Source: Shouchella patagoniensis (GTDB lineage Bacteria; Bacillota; Bacilli; Bacillales; Bacillaceae_D). From it: DNA of 64,000 nt. Under the pieces are notes generated by a model. That model was not told the DNA's origin. It was given only the letters and a program-made list of their open reading frames with translations, and ran no database searches. Position numbers and translations under genes: made by a program. This document shows, in pieces, positions 35,834-44,537 of this stretch. How positions within the stretch are numbered: position 1 is the stretch's first letter; every line of letters starts with the position of its first letter. The stretch is taken from positions 1,982,565-2,046,564 of the forward strand of contig NZ_KV917377.1 of the NCBI RefSeq assembly GCF_002019705.1, in the 5' to 3' direction.

Positions 35834-36490
35834 ATGCGTATAAAAACAGAGCAGAAACTTCTATTTATTGGTGACTCCATTACAGACTGTAATCGTCAAC
35901 GTCCTGATGGAGAAGGATCTTCTGAAGCACTTGGAACTGGCTATGTTTCTTTTGTTGAAAGTCTGTTGCAAGCGACCTATCCAGAACGAAAAATTCGGGT
36001 TGTGAATAAAGGAATTAGCGGCAACACGGTACGTGATTTAAAAAACAGGTGGCAGGAAGATGCGCTTAAACCAAATCCAGACTGGCTTTCCATTATGATT
36101 GGAATCAATGATGTTTGGCGCCAGTTTGATGCCCCTTTTCATACGGACAAACATGTGAGGCCTGAAGAATTTCAAGACACACTTCTTCAATTAGTAAATG
36201 ATGCAAAACCTACTGTTGAAGGGATTATTTTGATGACGCCTTTTTATATCGAGTCTTCAAAAAAGGATGTAATGCGTCAAAAAATGGATCAGTATGGCTC
36301 CATCGTCAAGGAAGTAGCTGAACAAACCAATTCGCTCTTTATAGATACACAAGCCGTACTAACACCCATGCTTGATCATCTCTATTCATCCGCAATCGCT
36401 CGGGATCGCGTCCATCCAAACCCACGCGGACATATGGCGCTGGCACGTGCCTTTTTGCAAGGCATCGAATTTAATTGGCATAAAGAATAA
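35834..36490 (+). CDS. axe2: SGNH-hydrolase, acetylxylan esterase Axe2-like
   Basis: A 218-residue SGNH/GDSL esterase. Block I GDSITD carries Ser15, block III GIND and block V DRVHP carry Asp191 and His194; these numbers are the same as the catalytic triad of Geobacillus Axe2, and the sequence follows Axe2 along its length (GTGYVSFVESLL, KGISGNTVRDLK, IMIGINDVWRQ). Axe2 is an intracellular deacetylase of xylo-oligosaccharides. No signal peptide here either. No xylanase genes adjoin it, so the physiological ester is uncertain. Confidence 0.85.
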   Translation: MRIKTEQKLLFIGDSITDCNRQRPDGEGSSEALGTGYVSFVESLLQATYPERKIRVVNKGISGNTVRDLKNRWQEDALKPNPDWLSIMIGINDVWRQFDAPFHTDKHVRPEEFQDTLLQLVNDAKPTVEGIILMTPFYIESSKKDVMRQKMDQYGSIVKEVAEQTNSLFIDTQAVLTPMLDHLYSSAIARDRVHPNPRGHMALARAFLQGIEFNWHKE

Positions 36491-36519
36491 AAAAGCGCAG
36501 AAGATTCCGCGCTTTTTTT
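36490..36519. terminator. Bidirectional terminator
   Basis: AAAAAGCGC pairs with GCGCTTTTT over a ten-base loop, between convergent genes. Confidence 0.85.
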
Positions 36520-36523
36520 AAAA

Positions 36524-36853
36524 CTAACGATTTTTTGCTGCCTCCACAAAAAGAAAAATGGCTGTTAGAATATGTAGCACCATACCCACCCCTAAAATCC
36601 AGCCAAGTGCAGAAGCAAACACACCGATTAGATGTCCTGTCTTAGAACGGCCTTCTCGAGACGCGAAGACAAGGCCAATAATATGGAGACCAAACATAAT
36701 ATATAAGGGCGACCAAGACATACTAATAATGAATAAACCACCAAGAAGGGGAAATCCCAAAATGGCTTCAAACCCACCAATCACCCATTTATAAACTTGA
36801 CTTGGTTGCTTTCCCTTTTTCTCTCTATATTCTAAAATCTCATCTCTTGCCAT
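36524..36853 (-). CDS. Small membrane protein of unknown function
   Basis: A 109-residue protein with a charged N-terminus (MARDEILEYREKKGKQ) and three hydrophobic segments of about 20 residues (IGGFEAILGFPLLGGLFIIS, LYIMFGLHIIGLVFA, LIGVFASALGWILGVGMVLH). I cannot name the family. It is followed by a shared terminator. Confidence 0.65.
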   Translation of the reverse strand: MARDEILEYREKKGKQPSQVYKWVIGGFEAILGFPLLGGLFIISMSWSPLYIMFGLHIIGLVFASREGRSKTGHLIGVFASALGWILGVGMVLHILTAIFLFVEAAKNR

Positions 36854-36917
36854 TGCGTCACTCCTTATGAAGCATTGTTACCCTTAATTTGCTTCAATAA
36901 AGTGTGAGTATACGCAT

Positions 36918-37220
36918 TTATTGCTCATGCTCATACGATTTAATTGGGTTTAAAAATAAATGAACGATAAAAACAAGCACGAACACAAACAGAATGTACA
37001 TACTACTGCTACCAGTCACTGTACGGTAAACAAAAGAAAATAGGATTGCACCCATCAAGATCGCAAACTCAACTAAAAGAATTGGTAAACATAAGTAATT
37101 GTCTTCTCCGCAATAAGGGCACGTCACTTTTCTTAGTGCAATGCCCCGAGGAAACGTTCGAATAGTAGGGGTCTTTTTTCCGCAGTTCTTGCAATGCCTG
37201 CGTTGTTTTTTCACGATCAC
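36918..37220 (-). CDS. CxxC-20-CxxC zinc-ribbon membrane protein
   Basis: A 100-residue protein with Cys10/Cys13 (CKNC) and Cys34/Cys37 (CPYC) separated by exactly 20 residues, followed by two membrane segments. This is the layout of the short Bacillus CXXC-20-CXXC family, whose role is unknown. Start ATG 37220 after a GGGGGGAG site. Confidence 0.75.
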   Translation of the reverse strand: MIVKKQRRHCKNCGKKTPTIRTFPRGIALRKVTCPYCGEDNYLCLPILLVEFAILMGAILFSFVYRTVTGSSSMYILFVFVLVFIVHLFLNPIKSYEHEQ

Positions 37221-37238
37221 ACTCCCCCCTTAGCTTGC

Positions 37239-37420
37239 TCACTTTCTATAGTGCTCCATCCCATGAATAAGTCGAGCCATTGCATCAACAGCATTTTTAT
37301 GTTTCTGGGAGAAATTGATTCTGAAGCTATTCTTAATCATTGAGCCAAATTCAGTTCCAGGAGTAACAATTACACTTGCCTGAATGCAAAGTATGTGAAC
37401 AAAATCCTCAATACCCGTAT
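37239..37420 (-). pseudogene. Remnant of a PLP-dependent aminotransferase (C-terminal fragment)
   Basis: The minus strand reads an open stretch of about 60 codons containing VIVTPGTEFG, NSFRINFSQ and AVDAMARLIHGME and ending at TGA 37239-37241. This is the C-terminal end of a fold-type I aminotransferase (class I/II or MocR-like). In-frame stops appear at once upstream; an out-of-frame piece, KLGVENAPGQD, lies near 37440-37470, and nothing recognisable remains beyond it. There is no start or ribosome binding site. The space 37421-37585 holds no other gene. Confidence 0.7.
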
Positions 37421-37585
37421 CTAATTCAGGCTAATCCTGTCCAGGAGCGTTTTCAACTCCTAGCTTTATAAACTTTTTTTCTATTTTATTAATTGAGATC
37501 ACCTTTTTCTTCTTTGATAACGTGCCCCATGTGGTTATTAGAGGTTACATTCTATCTTCGTTTTCAATAAGGTGGACTCCTTCTT

Positions 37586-37628
37586 ACTAAAAAAACTCTT
37601 GTGCACCTGTTTACAGGGCAAAGAGTTT
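37586..37628 (-). terminator. Intrinsic terminator
   Basis: AAACTCTT and AAGAGTTT form the outer stem with an inner CCTG/CAGG pairing; T-run on the minus strand. Confidence 0.85.
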
Positions 37629-37644
37629 ACATTCTTTTAGACAA

Positions 37645-37911
37645 TTACAATCCATCATTTTTAGGCAACAAAGCTAAATCAATTGCGCCTTCTACTACCT
37701 CAAAATCTTTCACCTTACCGATAAGCAGCTCAACAGGGGCTTCTTTTAATGCTCCTTGTTCAAATAAATAAGCCATTGCGTTTCGCACAGTATCTTCTTC
37801 GTACCCATTCGCAATTGCATCTTCAACAACATCCTCTTGAGCTCGTAATTTCTTATCATTTATTGAATCGTGAAGGTGCAAACGCAGCTCTTCCGAAAAT
37901 TGACCATTCAT
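37645..37911 (-). CDS. Hypothetical protein, 88 aa
   Basis: A soluble, acidic 88-residue protein (MNGQFSEELRLHLHD...), mostly helical by composition, with no family I recognise. AGGAG precedes the ATG at 37911 and a strong terminator follows. Monocistronic. Confidence 0.65.
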   Translation of the reverse strand: MNGQFSEELRLHLHDSINDKKLRAQEDVVEDAIANGYEEDTVRNAMAYLFEQGALKEAPVELLIGKVKDFEVVEGAIDLALLPKNDGL

Positions 37912-37987
37912 AAACCCACTCTCCTAGTCCGTTTTTCATTTAATACCCTGTTCGCATAAATAAAAACACTGATTCCGTGCGTCTTTT

Positions 37988-38749
37988 CTATGTTTTTTTC
38001 AGGAACTGCTTCGGAGACATACCTGTGTGTTTTTTAAATACATGACTAAAATACTTATAGTCACTAAACCCGATCTGCTCTGCGATTTCATATACGAGCA
38101 TTTTCTCATCTTGAAGCAACCCAAGTGCTTTTGTAATTCGATATCTAGTTAGTAATTCATTAAACCCATAACCAGTATTATGCTTTAACTTCGCATTTAA
38201 AGTGACTGATGAAATACATAATTCATCACTCACATCTCTCATTGTTAGTTTTTCTCCATAGCGGGCTTTAATAATACGCAGAGTGTCGCCAACATAGCCT
38301 GATGCGCTTTCCATATCTATATCCAGTATATCTGCATATACTTTCGTGTGCTCGGACCATGACGCTGCACTTTTTTTCTCATTTAAAATCGTCACAACTT
38401 TTTTTAATGTTTCTTCAAGCTCATTTAAATCTATCGGCTTCAGTAGATAATCATGAACACCTATATGAATGGCTTGCTGCGCATAAGCGAATTCTCCGAA
38501 ACCGGAAAGGATGATTGCTTCAAATTGATAATGACATTTTGCCTCTTTCAACATTTCTAACCCGTCTTTAAAAGGCATTCGAATATCCGTAATGACAAGG
38601 TCTGGTCGCAATTCCCTAATGATCTCTAGTCCTTCTTTGCCATTCTCCGCGGAACCAATAACCGTACAGCCCGTTTTTAACCAATCAATTCGATAAAGCA
38701 ATCCTTTCAATAAAATTGGCTCGTCTTCGACAATAACAACTTTTAGCAT
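37988..38749 (-). CDS. AraC-type response regulator (YesN family)
   Basis: A 253-residue regulator. The receiver domain (1-120) has VEDE near residue 7-10, phospho-acceptor Asp55 (VITDIRMP) and the Lys in LLKPIDL. Two AraC-type helix-turn-helix motifs fill residues 155-250 (MRDVSDELCISSVTLNAKLK, YEIAEQIGFSDYKYFSHVFKKHTGMSPKQF). Partner of the adjacent sensor kinase, six bases away. It probably controls the ABC transporter encoded upstream in the same operon. Confidence 0.9.
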   Translation of the reverse strand: MLKVVIVEDEPILLKGLLYRIDWLKTGCTVIGSAENGKEGLEIIRELRPDLVITDIRMPFKDGLEMLKEAKCHYQFEAIILSGFGEFAYAQQAIHIGVHDYLLKPIDLNELEETLKKVVTILNEKKSAASWSEHTKVYADILDIDMESASGYVGDTLRIIKARYGEKLTMRDVSDELCISSVTLNAKLKHNTGYGFNELLTRYRITKALGLLQDEKMLVYEIAEQIGFSDYKYFSHVFKKHTGMSPKQFLKKT

Positions 38750-38755
38750 CTTGCC

Positions 38756-40420
38756 TCACCCCTTATAAGGTATTTTCACCTGCACAATGGTTCCGACCGA
38801 TGGTGTTGCCTCTATTGTTAACCCATATTTACTTCCGTATAGAAGTTGAATCATTTGATGCGTATTTTTTAATCCTGTATGTTCTGTTTCAACTGTTTCT
38901 TCCTCGATAACTGCTTTTACTTCTTCCAACCGTTGTTTGCTCATACCACTTCCATTATCAATCACATGAAAAAGTAAATCCCCTTCGTCAATTTTTGCTG
39001 TTAAATTGACCATCAACTCATTTGTTTCGTCAATGGAATGCTTAATCGCGTTCTCAACTAATGGTTGTAGTAATAATTTAGGAACTCTGGTCCGCTCAAG
39101 TGATTCAGCTATCTGTATAGAGTAGTGTAATCGCTTGCCATAGCGCATTTTCTGTAAGGAAAAATAATCATGTAAATAAGCTAGATCCTCTTTTAGTAAA
39201 ACCATTGTATCACCAAAATTAGCATTATAACGCATCAATTTAGCCGTTTTCACAATCATTTCTGATGCACTTTCTGGATTAGCTAATGTTTCATATTTTA
39301 TCATTTCAAGTACATTGTAAAGAAAATGCGGGTTAAATTTCGCTTCTAAATGTTTAATTTCACTCAAGCGTTTCGTTTCCATTATTTCTTGATTCTTATT
39401 AACAAGCGCCTCGATTTCATTCACTTTATTCGTATACTCTTCATAGATCGTTTGTACTTCAACAGACATTCGGCTATTCTGTTGAAAAAGTTCGTTATTG
39501 TTTTTCGATGCAACTATTGCCACGAGGGCATCAAATGGTTCCAACGATTTCTTTAATATTTTTGGCGTTACTAGCCATACCACTACTAATATGACAAAAC
39601 TTGATACAACCATAGCCATAATTCCGTAAAGGAGAAGCAATTTGTACGTATGAATCGCTGTCAGTGTGAACACTTGAATTCTCTGCTCTTCAACGGTCGT
39701 TGCCGTAACGTAATAGGGACTACCTTCATATTGAATGAACTTGCCTTCGATCGGTTCAGCAAGCTTCCCTAGACGGTCAATTCCAAATGAATGACTATAA
39801 AAGATGGCATTATTAAATCGATCTGCTACAACTACTTTTTGACTACTTAGTGGGTATAACGGATGATCGAGTATAAAAAGCAAGTATCCATTTGTAGTTG
39901 AACTGATTTGTACAGCGGCCGTAAACACATATACACCACCACTTTCCCCATTAATTAATCGTTTGTTTACATACTCTTCACTAAAGCCTTTCTCTTCTGT
40001 TTTACCAATAATGGAATTTAAAACAACGCTTTGTTCGAGTTCTTCTTTTTGTTCGGTATAATAACTAGATGCAAGTACCTCTCCAGTTGATTGCAGTAAA
40101 GCGAAATCGGAGTGTAAGGAGCTTTCATTCCGAAAATCATACAACAGTTGATTCACAATACTACTTTCACCTTTACCATTCAAAAAATCAATAATCGATT
40201 CTTCTTTTGCCAACGTTTTCATACCAGTACGGTATCTATCAAAACCTGTTTCTATTTGCTCTGCAATCTGTTCATTCGTCTCTGTCCCGGGCTCGACAAT
40301 AGATACATAAAAAGTCATGAGCAACGATAGCAAATAGACGGTTAAAATCGCAATGATAATAATTGTTGTATACGTTATAAATGAACGTTTAATATCATCT
40401 TTGATTTTACGACGTTCCAT
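38756..40420 (-). CDS. Sensor histidine kinase (YesM/LytS family)
   Basis: A 554-residue membrane kinase. Membrane segments at about 14-41 and 261-285 frame an extracytoplasmic sensor domain of about 215 residues. The His_kinase domain carries phospho-acceptor His365 (KFNPHFLYNVLEMIKYE) and an HATPase with VENAIKHSI and DNGSGMS. Start set at ATG 40420 behind GGAGATGAG; the frame is open for 17 more codons without a better site. Located between the ABC permease and response-regulator genes. Confidence 0.9.
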   Translation of the reverse strand: MERRKIKDDIKRSFITYTTIIIIAILTVYLLSLLMTFYVSIVEPGTETNEQIAEQIETGFDRYRTGMKTLAKEESIIDFLNGKGESSIVNQLLYDFRNESSLHSDFALLQSTGEVLASSYYTEQKEELEQSVVLNSIIGKTEEKGFSEEYVNKRLINGESGGVYVFTAAVQISSTTNGYLLFILDHPLYPLSSQKVVVADRFNNAIFYSHSFGIDRLGKLAEPIEGKFIQYEGSPYYVTATTVEEQRIQVFTLTAIHTYKLLLLYGIMAMVVSSFVILVVVWLVTPKILKKSLEPFDALVAIVASKNNNELFQQNSRMSVEVQTIYEEYTNKVNEIEALVNKNQEIMETKRLSEIKHLEAKFNPHFLYNVLEMIKYETLANPESASEMIVKTAKLMRYNANFGDTMVLLKEDLAYLHDYFSLQKMRYGKRLHYSIQIAESLERTRVPKLLLQPLVENAIKHSIDETNELMVNLTAKIDEGDLLFHVIDNGSGMSKQRLEEVKAVIEEETVETEHTGLKNTHQMIQLLYGSKYGLTIEATPSVGTIVQVKIPYKG

Positions 40421-40492
40421 CTGCTCATCTCCATTTTCTAATCTAGACAACAGAGGGCTGCCTCTCATCATAAAAGGCAGCCTCTACGTTGG

Positions 40493-42157
40493 TTATAAAT
40501 TCATTTCCTTTTTTCCTGTAAGCTTAAAAAACAGCAAAAGTGATAAGATTGAAGTGATTGTTAATATCGCCGAATACGCAGAGGCATTCCCGAAATTCCC
40601 ACGAATCACTTCTGTATAAATAGACACAGCTAATGTTTGTGTATTGGAAGAGTAGAGAATGATTGAAGCACTTAATTCACCAAGGATCGTAATCCAACTC
40701 ATAATCGCTCCCGCAAGTACACCAGGCATCATCATTGGTACAACAACTTTGAAAAATGTCCTTTTCTCTGAGGCACCAAGACTAATCGCTGCTTCTTCCA
40801 TACTTGGACTAATTTGGCTAATAATTGCTGTACTCGAACGGATCGTATACGGCATTCTTCTAATTACGAATGCTAACACCATAATTAACGCCGTTCCTGT
40901 TAAATAGAAAGGTGCCTCACTAAAAGCAAACACTAAAGCAATACCGAGAACAGAACCTGGTATAACAAAAGGCAGCATCGAAATCGTATCTAGCATTGAC
41001 GTGACCGCGTTCCGTTTCCGGACAGTCAAATACGAAATAAAGATACCTAATACGACAATAATAACGATGGCGAAAAACCCTAGTTTATACGTATTTAAGA
41101 TCATTGAAAGATCACGGTTAAACAGGATATTTTCATAGTTTTGCAAAGAAAAGCGCCCTGTATACACTTGACCACCGACCGTCTCTAGAAATGACGTGTA
41201 TACGACAACCAATTGAGGTAAAATCGACAGCAATGTCACAAAATAAACGATGGTGTGGCTAAGGACATTTTTGATCCCCTTACTTTTTTGAGCTTCCATC
41301 GGTCGTAATGCCGACATGGAATAAGAATATTGACGAGAGATAATCCGTTGTAAAAGAAACAAAGCAATTGTGACAATAATAAAGATTGCTGCGATCGCTG
41401 CTGCAAACCCAGCGTCCCCTCCAACCTCACTCATAAACTGTGTATAAATCAATACCGGAATCGTCCGATACCCTTCTCCAATCAACATTGGTGTACCAAA
41501 ATCCGCAATAACACGCATAAAGACAAGCAGTGAACTCGCAAGAATTGTAGGCGTAATGAGCGGTACTACAATTTTTATGACTCGCTGAATTCCTGTATAA
41601 CCTAAACTTTCCGCCGCTTCAATTAACGAATTATCTACGTTTTTAAGCGCACCAGAAATATAAATAAATATGAGCGGAAAAGACTGCAATGTTAGCACTA
41701 GCACGATACCAGCAAATCCATAAATACCATCAAAACTCATATTAAACGTATCATTTAAAAACTTTGTTATAACACCACTTCGTCCAAGCAATTGAATCCA
41801 GGCATATGCGCCAATAAATGGAGGAGAAATGTAAGAAACAATGATTAAGATTTGAACGGCTTTACTACCCAATATTTTCACTCGACGTAACATATAAGCA
41901 AGAGGTAAACCAATTAAAACAGCCAATAACGTGGCCACAATCGTTACTTTAATACTATTCCAAAGCGTTACCCAATAAAATTTCCGGTCAAAAAAGTGAG
42001 CAAAGTGTTCAAGGGTTAAACGTCCTGACTCTGCATCATAAACACTTTTATTTAATACAAGGATAACTGGAAAGAGAATAAATAAAGCAAAAAATAGCAT
42101 GATGAGAAGTGTAATGATATTCCAGCCAGTAAATGCCTTGCGCAACATATTACTCAC
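40493..42157 (-). CDS. Fused iron/sugar-phosphate-type ABC transporter permease
   Basis: A 554-residue protein with 12 hydrophobic segments and two binding-protein-dependent permease domains, each with an EAA-like loop (LIEAAESLGYTGIQRVIKIVVPL in the first half, MEEAAISLGASEKRTFFKVVVPM in the second). This fused architecture is that of FbpB/AfuB/ThiP-type importers. It overlaps the ATPase gene by 8 bp. Ligand unknown; Fe3+ and phosphorylated sugars are the two known options for close architectures. Confidence 0.85.
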   Translation of the reverse strand: MSNMLRKAFTGWNIITLLIMLFFALFILFPVILVLNKSVYDAESGRLTLEHFAHFFDRKFYWVTLWNSIKVTIVATLLAVLIGLPLAYMLRRVKILGSKAVQILIIVSYISPPFIGAYAWIQLLGRSGVITKFLNDTFNMSFDGIYGFAGIVLVLTLQSFPLIFIYISGALKNVDNSLIEAAESLGYTGIQRVIKIVVPLITPTILASSLLVFMRVIADFGTPMLIGEGYRTIPVLIYTQFMSEVGGDAGFAAAIAAIFIIVTIALFLLQRIISRQYSYSMSALRPMEAQKSKGIKNVLSHTIVYFVTLLSILPQLVVVYTSFLETVGGQVYTGRFSLQNYENILFNRDLSMILNTYKLGFFAIVIIVVLGIFISYLTVRKRNAVTSMLDTISMLPFVIPGSVLGIALVFAFSEAPFYLTGTALIMVLAFVIRRMPYTIRSSTAIISQISPSMEEAAISLGASEKRTFFKVVVPMMMPGVLAGAIMSWITILGELSASIILYSSNTQTLAVSIYTEVIRGNFGNASAYSAILTITSILSLLLFFKLTGKKEMNL

Positions 42158-43244
42158 CTGCCTTAATCAGCGTTTGCTCTGTCGCCGTATCAAACAGATT
42201 TATCAATGTTGGCTTAACCTTTACATTCACCTTTGTCCCTTCAGGAATAATCGCGTGATCTTCTATATTTTGAACCACTTCAACTCGTTCTCCAGAGGAA
42301 AGTGTCACAAAATAATGCGTGTTAATTCCTAAAAACATTGTACTTTCAACAACACCAGAGATAGCGTTTGTATCTTTACTAATCAAAAATTCTTGCGGAC
42401 GAACAGAAACAAATACCTCTTGATTATCTGTTACATGTTCAGATAGATTCGTCATTTTTTCACGATAGTATTCATTAAAAACAATAAAAGATTCTCCCTC
42501 TTGTCGTTTAACCGTTGCTTTTACGACATTCGAAGTCCCTATAAATTGAGCAACAAATAAGTTATTTGGGCGTAAATAGATCGATTCTGGTCTTCCAATT
42601 TGCTGAATCACACCTTTATTCATGACAGCAATCCGGTCAGAAATTGCTAGCGCTTCTTCCTGATCATGCGTTACATAAACAGTGGTGATTCCTACTTCTT
42701 GCTGAATCTCTTTAATGGCATTACGCATTTCTACACGTAGCTTTGCGTCCAAATTAGATAGTGGCTCATCCATCAATAATACTTTTGGATTAATCACTAA
42801 TGCACGCGCCAACGCAACACGCTGTTGTTGACCACCTGATAACTTCTCCGGCTTTTTCGAATGATGGTCTTGTATTTGTACAACATTCATAATGTGATCA
42901 ATTTTCTTCTGCATCGTGGCTTTATCTTCTTTATTTGTTTTAAGACCAAAAGCAATATTTTCTGCCACTGTCATATGTGGGAAAATGGCATAGTTTTGAA
43001 ACATCATACCCATTTTCCGTTTATTGACGGGGATTGTATTTATAATTTGATCATCCACTTTTATAGCTCCACCATCAACGGTGTTAAATCCAATAATCAT
43101 TCGAAGCAACGTTGTTTTTCCACAACCAGAGGGACCTAGTAACGTAAACAATTCACCTGGTTTGATGTTAACAGATAACCCATCTATGACCTTATGATCT
43201 TCATACACCTTTACTACTTTATCAATATTAATAGCAACACTCAT
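42150..43244 (-). CDS. ABC transporter ATP-binding protein (FbpC/PotA type)
   Basis: A 364-residue ATPase with Walker A GPSGCGKTTLL, signature LSGGQQQRVALARA, Walker B VLLMDEPLSNLD, H-loop TVYVTHDQEEAL and a C-terminal TOBE domain. It energises the fused permease. The gap of 76 bp to the binding-protein gene contains a hairpin. Confidence 0.92.
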   Translation of the reverse strand: MSVAINIDKVVKVYEDHKVIDGLSVNIKPGELFTLLGPSGCGKTTLLRMIIGFNTVDGGAIKVDDQIINTIPVNKRKMGMMFQNYAIFPHMTVAENIAFGLKTNKEDKATMQKKIDHIMNVVQIQDHHSKKPEKLSGGQQQRVALARALVINPKVLLMDEPLSNLDAKLRVEMRNAIKEIQQEVGITTVYVTHDQEEALAISDRIAVMNKGVIQQIGRPESIYLRPNNLFVAQFIGTSNVVKATVKRQEGESFIVFNEYYREKMTNLSEHVTDNQEVFVSVRPQEFLISKDTNAISGVVESTMFLGINTHYFVTLSSGERVEVVQNIEDHAIIPEGTKVNVKVKPTLINLFDTATEQTLIKAGE

Positions 43245-43274
43245 CTATTCCCTCTCCCCTCGAACAGTAGAAAC

Positions 43275-43312
43275 GAAAAGCATGGGAAGCGTACTAGAGT
43301 AGCCCCACATGC
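43275..43312 (-). terminator. Intercistronic hairpin between binding protein and ATPase genes
   Basis: An eight-pair stem with one bulged base (GCATGTGGG against TCCCATGC) followed by TTTTCGTTT on the minus strand. Probably a leaky terminator or 3'-end stabiliser that keeps binding-protein mRNA in excess. Confidence 0.55.
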
Positions 43313-43320
43313 CAATCATT

Positions 43321-44343
43321 TTAGTCCATTGATCTTTCTAATACATCCACATAACGAGCTGTAATATCATCTGTATTTTCAATGATGAACATCTCGTCAT
43401 ACTCTTCAAACAATTTAATGTCTTCTTGAGGCGTCATGTAATCAGCCATTGTTACTCCCTCACGTAGAGGACGGACAGTCAACTCTTGACCTGTACGGTT
43501 TTGTACTTCTTCAGAAAGCACATAATCAATGAATTTTTTGGCATTATCAATGTTTTGTGCGTCTTTTATAATTTGGATTGACTGTCCCGGGTAGACAACT
43601 CCCTCTTCAGGAAAAACAACATCCACTGCTGCACCGCTTTGCATGTAATGAATGACTGGGTCTTCCCACGTTAATCCAACCACATATTCACCATCAGCTA
43701 CTCCCCGATGTACTTGACCAGAACTTCCTTGCACTTTTCCATCCAAGTTGCCGAGAAACTCTTCTACAAATGACCAAGCTTGATCAGACATTGGGTCACC
43801 TTCACCCGCCGCATATAACATCGCAACAAGAGATTGGAAGGCAGAACTCGAATTTACAGGATCCCCAAATGCAATGCGTCCTTTAAGCTCTGGGTTTAAA
43901 AGATCTTGGAAACTATCAATTACTAGGTCTCCAGCGAGGTCCGTATTTACAATAAAGACGGTTGGATCCGAAAAAGCAGGAGAAAAATAACCTGTTGTAT
44001 TCTTAAAGCCTTCCATCATATATTCATCTTCAGGAGACACATACTCTTCAAACAGATCTGTCTTATCATGAAGCATTGTGATATCAGCTGCCCACAAGAC
44101 ATCTCCTTGTGGATTGTTACGTTCCGACTCTACCCGAGTCACAACCTCTCCAGTCCCTGCAGAAATTAACTGCACTTTAATCCCTGTTTCTTTTTCAAAA
44201 TTCGGAATTACAGCCTCATTTAAGTTCTCACTCCGAGTTGAATACACAACCAACGAATCGTCACCAGATCCAGAGTTCCCACCACAACCTGTTGCAACAA
44301 TAGCTGTACCAACAGCAACACTTATCAATTTAAGCGCTTTCAA
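43321..44343 (-). CDS. ABC transporter solute-binding lipoprotein (Fe3+/2-aminoethylphosphonate/sugar-phosphate class)
   Basis: A 340-residue SBP_bac_1/AfuA-like binding protein. A lipobox VATGC follows a hydrophobic signal peptide, and LVVYSTRSENLNEAVIPNFEKE opens the mature domain. Start is TTG 44343, six bases after GGGAGGG; the open frame to 44394 has no site. I see no clear paired-Tyr iron motif that I can place, so the ligand is open; a regulatory YesMN pair in the operon favours an organic ligand such as a sugar phosphate. Confidence 0.82.
   Translation of the reverse strand: MKALKLISVAVGTAIVATGCGGNSGSGDDSLVVYSTRSENLNEAVIPNFEKETGIKVQLISAGTGEVVTRVESERNNPQGDVLWAADITMLHDKTDLFEEYVSPEDEYMMEGFKNTTGYFSPAFSDPTVFIVNTDLAGDLVIDSFQDLLNPELKGRIAFGDPVNSSSAFQSLVAMLYAAGEGDPMSDQAWSFVEEFLGNLDGKVQGSSGQVHRGVADGEYVVGLTWEDPVIHYMQSGAAVDVVFPEEGVVYPGQSIQIIKDAQNIDNAKKFIDYVLSEEVQNRTGQELTVRPLREGVTMADYMTPQEDIKLFEEYDEMFIIENTDDITARYVDVLERSMD
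44329..44343 (-). promoter_or_regulatory. cre-like sequence over the start codon of the binding-protein gene
   Basis: TTGAAAGCGCTTAAA matches the CcpA cre pattern at all but one position and begins with the TTG start codon. It would allow roadblock-type carbon repression. Confidence 0.4.
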
Positions 44344-44445
44344 AATAATCCCTCCCAACTTATCTAATCCCCATGTTAATCCAGCATCGGTCACAAGTTA
44401 ATCCTAAAAAAACAAAAAAACATCCGATTTTTAAAAAAAGAAGGA

Positions 44446-44472
44446 AAATAAAAAACGACCGAATGGCCGTTT
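44446..44472 (-). terminator. Intrinsic terminator after the acetamidase gene
   Basis: AAACGGCC and GGTCGTTT (one mismatch, four-base loop) with a T-run on the minus strand. Confidence 0.75.
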
Positions 44473-44537
44473 CTTTTGCTCTCCTTTAAACGAATGACAA
44501 TCGCTTCCTCTTTTTACATAAACTAGATTCCATTGAT

